Virus record (IMG/VR): IMGVR_UViG_3300031521_000299
Coordinates: 1-28,106 of that record
Source of the DNA: a virus
Strand: one strand, 5' to 3'
DNA length: 28,106 nucleotides
Below the pieces are notes generated by a model, which had not been told where the DNA came from, searched no databases, and saw nothing but the letters and a program-made list of their open reading frames with translations. The position numbers were made by a program, and so were the translations under genes. Position 1 is the first letter of the stretch. Every line of letters begins with the position of its first letter. Positions 7,006-16,412 of this stretch are shown in pieces.

Positions 7006-7770
7006 TTACTCTGCATATCCCGCTTCAAGCCCAATCAATAGAGCTGCAGCAGTTGGTGTTATTGTTAAGGACAAAGCTTGTGCATTTGCCCAGTCTGTGA
7101 ATGCTACCTTTGTGACAAGCACGGCAGCGGCATTATCTACAAGCGTATTGCGCTGTAGATATATGTAGTTATTTGTTTGATCTAGAATAAACTCCAATTT
7201 GCGTATCTGTTGCTGACCTGTAGTAGTACCAGTATAAAGTGTAGTTGTACCAAGCTTAAGTGTTAAAGTCCAACTAGTAGATGCTGTAGGGCAGTAGATG
7301 TTGTAGTTAAGAGCAAACTTAATCGTCTTACCTGTCAGTGGTGGCACAATTTTGAATCCTTGTGTAGATACTGCACTAATAATATCAGTAGCAGTACCAG
7401 CAGGCAGCGATAGTGGAGTATAGTTGTAAAGAGTCCGTTCAACCAGAGCAGAATTATTACTAGAATCAGCATTGATAGAGTTAATAGTAACGCTAACTGT
7501 ATTGCCATTAGAGTTAACTAAACTTACTCCCAATCTGCCCACCACACCTGTTAAGGTCAGCGCTATAGAAGAATTAGCACCATAGTTTGTGACAGGAACA
7601 GAGGTTATCGTTGATATGTGACCATTCTGGCTTGACACAATATCATACCCGAAAGCGTCTGTAGTAAGATTAGTTATGGTTACAATAGCGTCATATATGG
7701 CATACTCAGTACCATACCAGACGTAATCTGTAGATGTCGTTGATTGATTAATTAGTGTCACATTAGCCAT
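7006..7770 (-). CDS. Putative virion appendage protein (254 aa, beta-rich)
   Basis: The start is well defined: GGAGGG lies about 6 nt before ATG 7770. The protein is rich in T, S, N, V and I, with alternating hydrophobic residues typical of beta-sandwich phage appendage proteins. It has no membrane segment and no catalytic motif. It is the last gene of the fibre block and follows the 192-aa protein by 12 nt. It is probably a structural or adhesin component of the tail fibre complex. The exact role is unknown. Confidence 0.6.
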   Translation of the reverse strand: MANVTLINQSTTSTDYVWYGTEYAIYDAIVTITNLTTDAFGYDIVSSQNGHISTITSVPVTNYGANSSIALTLTGVVGRLGVSLVNSNGNTVSVTINSINADSSNNSALVERTLYNYTPLSLPAGTATDIISAVSTQGFKIVPPLTGKTIKFALNYNIYCPTASTSWTLTLKLGTTTLYTGTTTGQQQIRKLEFILDQTNNYIYLQRNTLVDNAAAVLVTKVAFTDWANAQALSLTITPTAAALLIGLEAGYAE

Positions 7771-7782
7771 GATGCCCTCCAG

Positions 7783-8361
7783 TTAAGCTGATACAACGTT
7801 TAAGTAAATATTGCCTATGTCAGACGCCGTGAATGACATGCTAGCCGATGCACTGAATGCCCAGTCAGGAGCATACCCAGGACAGTCACATGTACCACTC
7901 AAAGTATATTGATCTACATACCGTTCACCAACATAAAAATAGTAAGTAGTGCCTGCTATCAGTGCTGGTTTGGTTGTATATGTTTTTGTTATTAGTTGTT
8001 GCTGATAAGTGCCTGTAGTAGCACCAGCCGTCACTGTTATTCCAGTTGTTCCAGAGAAACAAGCATTAGTTACAGGTATTAGATTACCACCCGATAACGT
8101 CCATATACCACACACACCGTTATTGAGGGTAGCAATGTTGGAAATGCGCGAAAAGGAGGAGACGCTTATGTTTGTTGCTGGTTTATATGCAGCCACATAA
8201 GTGTTACCTGATGTCATTTTGATCCATGTAGATGTCGTCGGTGCTGTCCATACTTTTGTGCTGCCTAGATATACACTCTTAGCAACACTTGATCCGAGAG
8301 CAAGATTTGAAACGCTATGCTGTACGCCGGATCCATCTACATATACAAGTGATGCTGTCAT
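7783..8361 (-). CDS. Putative tail/fibre accessory protein (192 aa)
   Basis: The ATG follows the stop of the collagen-like 67-aa gene by one base (TAATATG). The N-terminal 45 residues hold the phrase KSVYLGSTKVWTAP, a short beta motif that recurs at the ends of phage minor structural proteins as (V/I)YxGSxxVW. The rest is S/T-rich and beta-like, with a CDCP segment near residue 155. It has no signal peptide. Context places it within the receptor-binding gene block. I cannot assign a more precise role. Confidence 0.6.
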   Translation of the reverse strand: MTASLVYVDGSGVQHSVSNLALGSSVAKSVYLGSTKVWTAPTTSTWIKMTSGNTYVAAYKPATNISVSSFSRISNIATLNNGVCGIWTLSGGNLIPVTNACFSGTTGITVTAGATTGTYQQQLITKTYTTKPALIAGTTYYFYVGERYVDQYTLSGTCDCPGYAPDWAFSASASMSFTASDIGNIYLNVVSA

Positions 8362-8362
8362 A

Positions 8363-8566
8363 TTAGGTCGTCACTATGTAGAGAGTATTGGCCACTGGAG
8401 ATCCCGGCATTGTGGTAACGACACTAATACTGCTAAATCCCTGCGGACCTTGAGCACCAGCAGCACCTTGTGCTCCTTGGACGCCAGTTCCAGCGGATCC
8501 TTGTGGTCCCTGAGGACCTTGAACTCCAGCACCTGCAATTAGTGTAGTACCACGTCTAAAACTCAT
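8363..8566 (-). CDS. Small collagen-like fibre protein (67 aa)
   Basis: A 67-aa protein made of a short N-terminus, about 30 residues of Gly-X-Y repeats rich in PQG and AQG (roughly residues 12-43), and a C-terminal cap ISVVTTMPGSPVANTLYIV. The cap parallels the end of the 345-aa collagen-like protein (ITVSTSAPTGTPANNALWLV), so the two genes are probably partial paralogues. Glutamine and proline in the repeats suggest a collagen-like triple helix. The start has only weak Shine-Dalgarno complementarity. It is probably a thin fibre or trimeric tip in the receptor-binding apparatus. Confidence 0.7.
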   Translation of the reverse strand: MSFRRGTTLIAGAGVQGPQGPQGSAGTGVQGAQGAAGAQGPQGFSSISVVTTMPGSPVANTLYIVTT

Positions 8567-8576
8567 ATTATTTTAC

Positions 8577-9605
8577 CTATTTCCAAGAACTATTTATTCC
8601 GCCATATGGTGTAGCAAGTTTCCACGTACCGTTCACACCAACATAAGCTGATGTGACTGGTTTCCATGTTGCATTGCTGTAGATATATAGTTGTTTTGTT
8701 GGCGTAACCGCAGGCACCGATCCAAGAGTAAGCTCGTCACCAGATATCCATATGTTATCTTTTGCGTCAACAATGCCAGAGAACTGCGCACCACTCCAGG
8801 TAGCTGTATACTCAAGTGTAAACAAGCTAAAATTAGTTGTACTGTAGACCTGACGTGCATAGTTTGATAGATAATACCTACCATCATTATCTGGGAAGCA
8901 GCCCCACCACTGTTTAGTTAATCCAACATCTGCGCCTGTATAGCTGCCTGTTGTTCCATTGAACACATATGATGTATCAAATATAGGGGCATAATATCTG
9001 CTCCCTATTAAAGCAAACTGAGTATAAGCATACCCTCCGTAGCCTGAGGTTGACCAACTTGCTCCATTATCAGAGCTATAATACATGTTAGAATTACTAT
9101 TACCAGTAGATGTACCTATTGACGCCCATATAATACCAGATGACGTGTGCCGTATGCAAGATACTGTAAGAGATTGTGCATTAACAGGTATATTATTAGA
9201 TGTATCGGTCCAAGTAAGACCATTGTTTACACTTTTATAAATATGACTATCATAACATCCAAAATAAATAGATCCATCTGAAGTCTGGTCACAGCAGTTT
9301 ATACTAGCAGGGAAAGCTGTTGTTGTTGTAGTCCATGTAGCGCCATAATCATCAGAAAAACAATATGTACCCGAACTAGAAAAGCCCAATACACGCCCTG
9401 TTGATGTTACAAATCCGCTGTTCCACGCTTGTAATGGAGCTGTTGTTAAATCAGTCCAAGTTACTCCATTATCCAGTGTTTTCTTTACAGCGTTAGCTGA
9501 TGTAGACGGAAACACATAAACAATATTATTAGTATAATCTACGGCGGGGCACTGCTCTGTGCGGAATGTAAGAGGTGTACTCCATGTTCTTACGGGGGCC
9601 GTCAT
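8577..9605 (-). CDS. Asp-box (BNR) beta-propeller fibre protein
   Basis: A 342-aa protein with four Asp-box motifs, (S/T)xDxGxxW: TLDNGVTW at 43-50, SDDYGATW at 84-91, SVNNGLTW at 125-132 (N for D) and SSDNGASW at 177-184. Their spacing of about 41-52 residues fits successive propeller blades, as in sialidase-fold proteins. I see no sialidase FRIP motif or arginine triad, so binding rather than cleavage of glycans is more likely. The C-terminus carries two WK-type repeats (NATWKPV and NGTWKLA). Its ATG overlaps the stop of the collagen-like gene (ATGA), which suggests that the two products are made together, perhaps as parts of one fibre. Confidence 0.7.
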   Translation of the reverse strand: MTAPVRTWSTPLTFRTEQCPAVDYTNNIVYVFPSTSANAVKKTLDNGVTWTDLTTAPLQAWNSGFVTSTGRVLGFSSSGTYCFSDDYGATWTTTTTAFPASINCCDQTSDGSIYFGCYDSHIYKSVNNGLTWTDTSNNIPVNAQSLTVSCIRHTSSGIIWASIGTSTGNSNSNMYYSSDNGASWSTSGYGGYAYTQFALIGSRYYAPIFDTSYVFNGTTGSYTGADVGLTKQWWGCFPDNDGRYYLSNYARQVYSTTNFSLFTLEYTATWSGAQFSGIVDAKDNIWISGDELTLGSVPAVTPTKQLYIYSNATWKPVTSAYVGVNGTWKLATPYGGINSSWK

Positions 9606-10639
9606 GCACTCACCACCAGCCAGAGAGCATTATTAGCTGGAGTACCTGTAGGAGCAGACGTAGAAACAGTAATGTTAGCATTACCTATAGTTCCTTGATT
9701 ACCTTGGCTGCCTTGTGCTCCAACAGATCCCTGACTGCCTGTAGCTCCTTGAACTCCTTGCTTTCCTTGCACACCTTGTGCTCCTGTTGCTCCTGTTGCT
9801 CCTTGAGGTCCTTGAGGTCCTTGAGGTCCTTGAGCACCACTTCCACCACCACTAGTGTCATCAGTTATGTAATAGTCAGTTGTAGATGACCACGATCCAA
9901 GCGCATTATATTGAGCAAGAGTACCAACCCACTCTGAAGATCCACCAGCAGCACCCTGAGGACCTTGCGTACCAGCCGCACCTTGAACACCTGCTGAACC
10001 CTGCGCGCCTTGAACTCCGGTACCAGCCGCACCTTGCGGTCCAGTAGCTCCCTGATTTCCCTGAGCACCTGCAGCACCTTGGCTACCGTTAGTGCCAGCT
10101 ATACCTTGATTACCTTGGTTACCTTGAGATCCATTAGCACCTTGGGGACCTTGAGCACCGGCAGTACCAGAACTGCCCTGAGAACCCGTAGCTCCAGTAG
10201 CACCTTGAACACCCTGAGGTCCTTGAGGTCCATTACCTGATCCAATAGGACCTTGATTACCTTGGTTACCTTGTGCTCCAACAGATCCTTGCGGTCCTTG
10301 AATACCGGTAGTACCATTTGATCCTGCCACGCCTTGAGGTCCTTGAACGCCAACTCCAGCAGTTCCCTGGGGTCCTTGAGTACCTTGGTATCCTGTACCA
10401 CTTCCAGAGTAATATGGGTACCATGCTCCAGGAGTAGTACCTGTAATAACACGAGCCTTAAAAGCCGCCTGATTACCATCTACAGCAGCAATTTGTACTG
10501 TCTCTCCGAGAATAGCATCTGTAGACACCCACCCATCAGATAAATATCTCCAAGTTTTACCTGTATCCAAAGCAACAGCAGTTGAGTTAACTGCTGGTGT
10601 AGTTGTCAATAGCTTAGTCTCTTTTTCAAAGGTCACCAT
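9602..10639 (-). CDS. Collagen-like tail fibre protein (345 aa)
   Basis: GGAGG lies 9 nt before ATG 10639. Layout: an N-terminal domain of about 80 residues, a first Gly-X-Y tract at about 81-232, a globular insert WVGTLAQYNALGSWSSTTDY (about 237-256), a second Gly-X-Y tract at about 265-319, and a C-terminal cap at 322-345. The insert resembles the WxGTxAQYxAL...TxYxIxD module found between collagen segments of phage fibres. GPQG and GNQG triplets dominate, and hydroxyproline is not expected in bacteria. A trimeric rod is the probable structure. It sits between the tailspike and propeller genes. The N-terminal domain is presumably the virion anchor, by inference. Confidence 0.85.
   Translation of the reverse strand: MVTFEKETKLLTTTPAVNSTAVALDTGKTWRYLSDGWVSTDAILGETVQIAAVDGNQAAFKARVITGTTPGAWYPYYSGSGTGYQGTQGPQGTAGVGVQGPQGVAGSNGTTGIQGPQGSVGAQGNQGNQGPIGSGNGPQGPQGVQGATGATGSQGSSGTAGAQGPQGANGSQGNQGNQGIAGTNGSQGAAGAQGNQGATGPQGAAGTGVQGAQGSAGVQGAAGTQGPQGAAGGSSEWVGTLAQYNALGSWSSTTDYYITDDTSGGGSGAQGPQGPQGPQGATGATGAQGVQGKQGVQGATGSQGSVGAQGSQGNQGTIGNANITVSTSAPTGTPANNALWLVVSA
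9668..10400 (-). repeat. Degenerate 9-bp Gly-X-Y coding repeats with larger internal duplications
   Basis: Nine-base units such as CCTTGAGGT repeat in tandem, three copies in a row near 9802-9834. A longer block is duplicated: 9695-9730 and 10253-10288 match over 36 nt with 2 mismatches, and a related copy lies near 10103. This region is prone to slippage and length change. Confidence 0.85.
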
Positions 10640-10641
10640 GA

Positions 10642-13600
10642 TTAAGCCTCCAGCTTAATGAAGTATCTTGTTAGTGTCTCTTGTACCGAAGTAAAGGATG
10701 TGGGTACCACTGAAGACGTAAGGTTATCCTTCTTAAGAGACAAGAAGTATGGCGATATGTCGTTGAATAGTGCAGATGCTGTGAGACCACCAATACTTGC
10801 CCCAGTGCTGTTGGTAACAAAGCCTAGATAGTATCTACCCCCAGGCAAAGTTAGTGCGGTAGATAGGGAGTCACAATTACCATAGATAAAGCCGGGTGTG
10901 GTTATACCAACATTATTACTGTATGCCAGAGTATTGTATGTAGACGTTGACGAGCTATACTGGCCTAGCGTGAAGTGAAATGTATCTGATGAAGACCCTG
11001 CTTGCCCTAAGACGGCAGTGAATCTGCTTGTTGGCGATATAGTAAACCCAGATTCCAGGTCAAACCCCGTCCAATATAGGCTCCATTGCTGTGGTGAGAA
11101 GACAATGGCACTCTGGATTAAAGCCTTTGAATATGTATCTACAACAAGCAGGGAAGATCCACCACCACTCGGTGTGCGTGGTTCCCACTTACTGTCAGCA
11201 TCAATCCATGTTAATACTTGGTTGTTGATTCTACTGGCAACAGAAACATCGGCAAGATCGCTTAGATGTAGATTCTTCCCAATGTCAGCGCTGCTACTTG
11301 GTACTATTTTGCCATTTTCATCTGTACCAAATACAGAAGTACTGGGCATATCTACCAAAAATGCGTCACCAGATACTCCTAAGCCTTTTTCACATACGAG
11401 CCTCTTGTGAGATGGTATACTATCCACAAGCAACTCAAATATCAGCGGTGTAGAGTTATACATGTTGGTAACATACCAGTTCATGCCGTCCGACTGAGAG
11501 TCCCAGATAGCAAGCGTAGAACCAGTACCAGTACCGATACCATCTGTATATTTAGTCCAATGGATGCCATCATCTGAGTAGGCATAAATGGGATCCGAAG
11601 CGTGCTGCTTGAGCGCTGTTGTAGCTACCCACAACCCATAAGCAGACTGTATGCTAGACCACCAAGTATATGGATCGCTAGTTATGTTGCCAAAAGTAGT
11701 ACCAAGACGATCTACTTTTACAGTCCCATAACTGTCAGAGGAACTATTACGAACATAAATAGGTAGTAAGTTAAATGCAGAAGGCGTAAACGTCCCTGTA
11801 GTAGCTTCTGATACGTTAGTATAGATGCGTCCTGTATCACGATCAATAATGTTGTACGTTCCGTAATGATCAGAACCAACCCCTGAAAATCCAGCACCGT
11901 CATAGGTCTGATTGTACTGATAGCTATGAGCGGTTATAGTTACAACTAACCCGGATGCAGGTGCAGCAGCAAGACGTACATTAATGGTACTTGTTCCACC
12001 GTCATAGGCAACATTGGAAACAGTAAGAGAATTTCCACCAGAGTCAACCGCTGTTGCTGATGGCGAGTTGTAAGACTGATATGGTTGACATGCCAACGCA
12101 AACGTATCAGATGATCCATCACCCGTAATAACACGAACTAAATCGGCATTAGTTCTTGGTGGGTTAGACTTTACTGTAGTTCCCGTACCAGCAATTGTTT
12201 CCTTATAGTTTACACCACCAAGTTGATATCCGGTGTACAAAAATCCACCAGTATTGACTGAACAAATATGTGCTGTATTTTTTGGCAGATTTGGACAAGG
12301 TGTCCATACCCAACCAGATGCCTTGAATGTTCCATCATCATTATAGTTTGCTGGTATATCCTCAAGTAGATATACATAATTATCAACAAATCCACCATAC
12401 ATCCAATAATAATTGCTACCATCTTTAATGTAAGCAGCACATGACGCTGCACCCTGAGGTATCCTGCTATACGAAGCATCTGCCGTAAGTAAACTTGTAT
12501 CTCGTGTAGTAGAGTTATATCTATCAAATGAGTTGTATATCTCACCTGTGCTACCAAAGGCACACCACACACGCTTGCGAATTTGTGTCCCAGTAGCATT
12601 CAGTACATAGGCATAACCTGGAATGCAAGACCTGCCGTACACAGCACCAGCATCTCCGGTACCAGGATTCCATGCTAGATTATTTCCTTGCGCATCTTTT
12701 AGCGTTTTTGCTCGCAGAGATGCTCCTATACCTGTAAGTTGGCAAACACCTACTTCATCAGGATAAGCACCAAATAAATCATAGGATGGTGGATTCATTT
12801 TGTCTAGAATTTCACCATAAATAGTATCCGTATTAACATGCAAACCTAGATGCTTATATGTATTATCAGCGCCTATATCGGATACTACGATATTAACATT
12901 CCCTGCAGCATCAGTGTCACCAATAATTTTGCTAGATAAATATCCTGCAGTAGAGTCTGCTTGATCTACTTTTACTTTTCCACCAATGTCATCAATAGAC
13001 TGCCACTTATACTGGTCATCAGAAGAATCATGTATTAAGGCAGATGTTGTATTTGACACAGGTTCCGGAAACTCTTTTACTACCTGTGGATTCCACCAAT
13101 ACTTATCGCCAGATAAAACTAATGAATACTCACCTGCAGGCAATGCTGTGAATACAGGTTGATCATTGACATTTATAGGTAGATCAAAATGTGGTGCTAG
13201 ATTTCTTCTAAGAGTTCTATCAACATTAATAATTTCAGCACCAGATATTAGATTAACTTCTTTCCACAGATCTTTAGTTGGATCTCCACCATCATAAGAT
13301 AATAGATACCACAGTGATGTGCCTGTAGTAAAATTACTCTGCTGCAGTTGGGCCGCAATAGGATACCCATATTTTACCATCATCTCCTTGTCCGTATTGG
13401 AAAGCAAGGTAGCGTCCATTTCTGGTGGTTTTGGGTATGATTCTAAGCAGATAAACCAAGTGAAGAACCTATGCAAATCTACATCTGATGTAGATCCTCC
13501 TCCGCCAGCTTGTACGTTATCACGCGTATAAAGAAGGGAGCCATCTGCGTCCTTAAGAACAACAAGATACAAACCAGATTCTGGATATATCTGTGGCATA

Positions 13601-13770
13601 GTGCCAGAAGCATCCAATGTAATTGGATTTGGTGCCACTACAGTATTAGCAACATCATACCATATATTTTTAGGCGTCGTGGTAGATCCAGCAACGAAGA
13701 ACTCTACAGTTCCTCCAGAAACCGGCCTGCCCTTAAATGTAAACTGTTCTAGGTACCATCCAAAGTTCAT
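10642..13770 (-). CDS. Tailspike/tail fibre 2 with head-binding domain (1042 aa)
   Basis: I chose ATG 13770, preceded at 5 nt by CTATATA. An in-frame GTG at 13785 would add five residues but lies inside that box. Residues 1-88 form a head-binding domain (GRPVSGGTVEFF..., NPITLDASG, GLYLVVLKDADG) shared with the 872-aa spike, and a GGGGS linker follows at about 89-93. The central part is beta-rich. Near residues 730-750 there is an Asp-box-like YSDDGIHWTKY, so part may be a propeller. The last 150 residues are predicted beta and may trimerise the protein. I see no catalytic signature. It is probably a receptor-binding protein attached to the tail. Confidence 0.75.
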   Translation of the reverse strand: MNFGWYLEQFTFKGRPVSGGTVEFFVAGSTTTPKNIWYDVANTVVAPNPITLDASGTMPQIYPESGLYLVVLKDADGSLLYTRDNVQAGGGGSTSDVDLHRFFTWFICLESYPKPPEMDATLLSNTDKEMMVKYGYPIAAQLQQSNFTTGTSLWYLLSYDGGDPTKDLWKEVNLISGAEIINVDRTLRRNLAPHFDLPINVNDQPVFTALPAGEYSLVLSGDKYWWNPQVVKEFPEPVSNTTSALIHDSSDDQYKWQSIDDIGGKVKVDQADSTAGYLSSKIIGDTDAAGNVNIVVSDIGADNTYKHLGLHVNTDTIYGEILDKMNPPSYDLFGAYPDEVGVCQLTGIGASLRAKTLKDAQGNNLAWNPGTGDAGAVYGRSCIPGYAYVLNATGTQIRKRVWCAFGSTGEIYNSFDRYNSTTRDTSLLTADASYSRIPQGAASCAAYIKDGSNYYWMYGGFVDNYVYLLEDIPANYNDDGTFKASGWVWTPCPNLPKNTAHICSVNTGGFLYTGYQLGGVNYKETIAGTGTTVKSNPPRTNADLVRVITGDGSSDTFALACQPYQSYNSPSATAVDSGGNSLTVSNVAYDGGTSTINVRLAAAPASGLVVTITAHSYQYNQTYDGAGFSGVGSDHYGTYNIIDRDTGRIYTNVSEATTGTFTPSAFNLLPIYVRNSSSDSYGTVKVDRLGTTFGNITSDPYTWWSSIQSAYGLWVATTALKQHASDPIYAYSDDGIHWTKYTDGIGTGTGSTLAIWDSQSDGMNWYVTNMYNSTPLIFELLVDSIPSHKRLVCEKGLGVSGDAFLVDMPSTSVFGTDENGKIVPSSSADIGKNLHLSDLADVSVASRINNQVLTWIDADSKWEPRTPSGGGSSLLVVDTYSKALIQSAIVFSPQQWSLYWTGFDLESGFTISPTSRFTAVLGQAGSSSDTFHFTLGQYSSSTSTYNTLAYSNNVGITTPGFIYGNCDSLSTALTLPGGRYYLGFVTNSTGASIGGLTASALFNDISPYFLSLKKDNLTSSVVPTSFTSVQETLTRYFIKLEA

Positions 13771-13788
13771 ACAAATATATAGCACATG
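13768..13788 (-). repeat. 21-bp upstream repeat, copy A
   Basis: These 21 bases are identical to 16410-16430 and span the start codon, the 5-nt spacer and the CTATATA box of each tailspike gene. The flanks do not match, so the repeat ends sharply on both sides. Confidence 0.95.
13776..13782 (-). promoter_or_regulatory. Late start-box CTATATA for 1042-aa spike
   Basis: CTATATA followed by TTTGT and then the ATG at 13770. It is one of seven boxes at exactly this distance from a start codon. No Shine-Dalgarno sequence is present between box and ATG. Confidence 0.65.
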
Positions 13789-13793
13789 GATAG

Positions 13794-16412
13794 TTATGCA
13801 GTCTTTAGCACAGTCGCGCTAAATTCTATTGTGCAAGCTACACCACTAGGTGTGCTGACTTGAGCATCTGCAAATATATCACCCCAGCGCAAACCTGAAC
13901 TCCATATTGCTGGTGTTGATGCTGTAGGTCCATATAGGCTTTGTACTAGACCCCTGGGGTTAGATACAGATGTGTGTTTTGCACCTAGCAAGGCAAAGTT
14001 AGCGTGATCACCAAAAATACCACTAAGCCCATATGGTATATTACATTCTAGGTGTGTATATGGAATCGCATCACTCTGTATTGCATTAACTGCTAACAAT
14101 GTGCTACCAATTAATATGACATTAGAATTAATCCAATACTTCAGCGCATCCGAAATAGGATTAACATTTATACTGCAGGTGTAAGTATCATCAGCAGTTA
14201 ATGGTACTGTTGTAGAACCACTTACAGTTCTAGCCCAGCTTAACGATATTTGTAATACAGCTACTGATTTGCTTAGGGCTATTAGTCTAATACTATCTGT
14301 TCTTGCAGGAACATTAGTAGTCATATTAGTGCAATCAATAGTAAAATCGGTCCCACTAACCAAAATATTGGAACTCTTACCTGGTATGATATAGCCAGAC
14401 GCGTCTGTAGCTAAGAAATCAGCACTGAGTATTTGTGGCAGGCATGGGCTATACAGAAAAGGGTTGGCGTAAGCCCCATTCTCAGATCTGTCATAAAGAT
14501 TGAAACCAATAATGTTGGACGCAGTTGCGTTCATCTTAGAACTAATTGTTGCCGAGTGTCCTGTCAATAAAGCAGGTGATGTCCAGTACACACTATTTGC
14601 ATCGGCATACTTATAGTACTTTAGAGTAAGACCTGTAGATTGTGAGTATGAGTATAGTGGATAATAGTTAGCTATACTCTGAGTTATGGATGGTGTGTAA
14701 TTAAGGATAGGACCAGCACTAACAGGACTATCCGATGTTGCTGTTATTGTGTAGTTTGTTGATAGATTTCTGAATCCAAAGGTGTCTCCAGCCTTAACTG
14801 CTGGGAACGACACGCCTGATGTATTTGTACTTAAATTTAATGTATTGAAAGTTCCAGGAACAACATTAAAATTAGCTGTATAGAATGTTATAGCGCCTGC
14901 TGCGACATAACTACCATCAGAATCTGCGGTGGCTGTTATTGTAGTTACTAGGGTTGAACCATTGTATATCTGGAACATATCTCCTGTTTTTACAGCGCCA
15001 AAGCTATGGTCAACATAAAGCTTATTATCAGTATACTCAGCATTAATGGTTCTAGTTGACCCTAGGCCATTATAGTTATTCTGTATGGTTGTATATTCTA
15101 TATCCAGTGTTCCTGTTACATTCAAGGCAACATATAAATTTAAGGTGCCTTTACCGTGGATAGATAGATTGGTAAATGTTCCCAAACTAGTCATAACAGG
15201 ATATGTTTTTCCATCAGGTATTTCTAACTTACCGGACAGAGATGCCATTTTAACTTCAAAAACCCAATCTGTAGTCTGTGTACCAAACCAATCAGGCATC
15301 ATATAATTATCACCAAAGTCAAAAGCATAATTGGCTACATTAGTGCGATCAAGATTGAATATCTGATATGGAACTTCAGGCAGCGCTATGTTAGGAATAC
15401 TTATGGTCATTGTACCACTAATAATGCCAGTACATACAATAATGGAATTATTTATAAACATTAGTGGATGCGTTGTTGATATATTCTGTGATGCAATATT
15501 GATGGTTCTATCAAGTATAAGTGTCTGATCGCTAGATGTTACAGATCCTAAAAACTTACTTAAGATGTCATCATCTGATATATCGGAAAAGTATGTGAAC
15601 TTTATTTCGTCAGCAGCAGACGCATCAATCTGAGCTGTTACGTTTTGTCCAAATATATTTGTACTATCAGGTAGAATCTTACTGCCAGCAGCAAAGGTAA
15701 CTCTAATGCTATTACCAGAAACAAAGCTGCCCCCACCACAGATTGTAACTCCTGTAGGTATGGTAAGATTTGACGTTATATATATCTTACCCATTAAACG
15801 TAGGGGCAAATTGTGCCTAGCAGACGAGCGCAATGCCACAACCATAGGCCCACTCTGGCTCACTAATGCATCATATACTACACCAAACCACCGAGGATTC
15901 ATATAGCCATCGGTAATTCTACGCCATACCATAGACCCAGACGTATTAGTTAGAATAACACCATCATCATCAATTTCAGTAGATCCAGGCACAAGTTCAA
16001 ACAAGCCCTCACCGCCATCACCTGCGGTTTCTCGTCCAGTACAGTAAGCTACAGTAACATTTCCTGCCAATGCTCTGATATCATTGTAAGTTCCAACAAA
16101 TGTATATCCTACACTAGAACTAGGGTCTTCACCACCACCAGAACCTAAACCGTCAACAGGAGGAACTATCTGACCTCCGCGATAGTCAGATACACGTATA
16201 CGATAAAGACCTAAACCGTAGATTGCGCCAGGCCAGCCAGACGCGTCACAGATAACGGGATTAGTGCGGGGTATGGTGCATGCAAGATCACTGTAAACTG
16301 CCTTCCCGATATCATTTCCAGATTCGGAGAAGAACAACTGAGCACCCGATGCTAGCTTACCATCATTTGTGCATTCACGTAGGATAACTGGAGTTAATAG
16401 AGTACCGGCCAT
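13794..16412 (-). CDS. Tailspike 1 with head-binding domain and beta-helix-type body (872 aa)
   Basis: The start is ATG 16412, with the CTATATA box 5 nt upstream. Residues 1-80 are a head-binding domain like that of the 1042-aa protein (SGAQLFFSESG, NPVICDASG, GLYRIRVSDYRG). After a GSGGG linker comes the typical entry to a right-handed beta-helix tailspike: GRETAGDGGEGLFEL (residues 126-140), DDDGVIL and WRRITDGYMNPRWFGV (163-178). In P22-like phages such proteins bind and often cleave host surface polysaccharide. No catalytic residues can be placed by eye. Strand-and-turn repeats rich in T, S and N continue to about residue 600, and the C-terminus is probably a trimerisation or second binding domain. 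Confidence 0.8.
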   Translation of the reverse strand: MAGTLLTPVILRECTNDGKLASGAQLFFSESGNDIGKAVYSDLACTIPRTNPVICDASGWPGAIYGLGLYRIRVSDYRGGQIVPPVDGLGSGGGEDPSSSVGYTFVGTYNDIRALAGNVTVAYCTGRETAGDGGEGLFELVPGSTEIDDDGVILTNTSGSMVWRRITDGYMNPRWFGVVYDALVSQSGPMVVALRSSARHNLPLRLMGKIYITSNLTIPTGVTICGGGSFVSGNSIRVTFAAGSKILPDSTNIFGQNVTAQIDASAADEIKFTYFSDISDDDILSKFLGSVTSSDQTLILDRTINIASQNISTTHPLMFINNSIIVCTGIISGTMTISIPNIALPEVPYQIFNLDRTNVANYAFDFGDNYMMPDWFGTQTTDWVFEVKMASLSGKLEIPDGKTYPVMTSLGTFTNLSIHGKGTLNLYVALNVTGTLDIEYTTIQNNYNGLGSTRTINAEYTDNKLYVDHSFGAVKTGDMFQIYNGSTLVTTITATADSDGSYVAAGAITFYTANFNVVPGTFNTLNLSTNTSGVSFPAVKAGDTFGFRNLSTNYTITATSDSPVSAGPILNYTPSITQSIANYYPLYSYSQSTGLTLKYYKYADANSVYWTSPALLTGHSATISSKMNATASNIIGFNLYDRSENGAYANPFLYSPCLPQILSADFLATDASGYIIPGKSSNILVSGTDFTIDCTNMTTNVPARTDSIRLIALSKSVAVLQISLSWARTVSGSTTVPLTADDTYTCSINVNPISDALKYWINSNVILIGSTLLAVNAIQSDAIPYTHLECNIPYGLSGIFGDHANFALLGAKHTSVSNPRGLVQSLYGPTASTPAIWSSGLRWGDIFADAQVSTPSGVACTIEFSATVLKTA

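Noticed and set aside
8684-8690. Another CTATATA on the minus strand.
   Set aside because: It lies inside the Asp-box propeller coding sequence, has no ATG five bases downstream and no gene start nearby; likely chance.
9670-10400. Regular short repeats that could suggest a CRISPR array.
   Set aside because: The units are degenerate 9-bp Gly-X-Y codons within one long open frame, without fixed repeat and spacer lengths.
10099-10479. A 126-codon alternative frame within the collagen-like gene.
   Set aside because: It is a frame-shifted reading of the Gly-X-Y repeats, giving repetitive L/R/V-rich sequence without a start signal.
13771-13785. GTG starts giving five extra residues (VLYIC) on both tailspikes.
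   Set aside because: The extension would translate the CTATATA box itself, and the ATG is at the same 5-nt distance as in five other genes. Kept only as an alternative.
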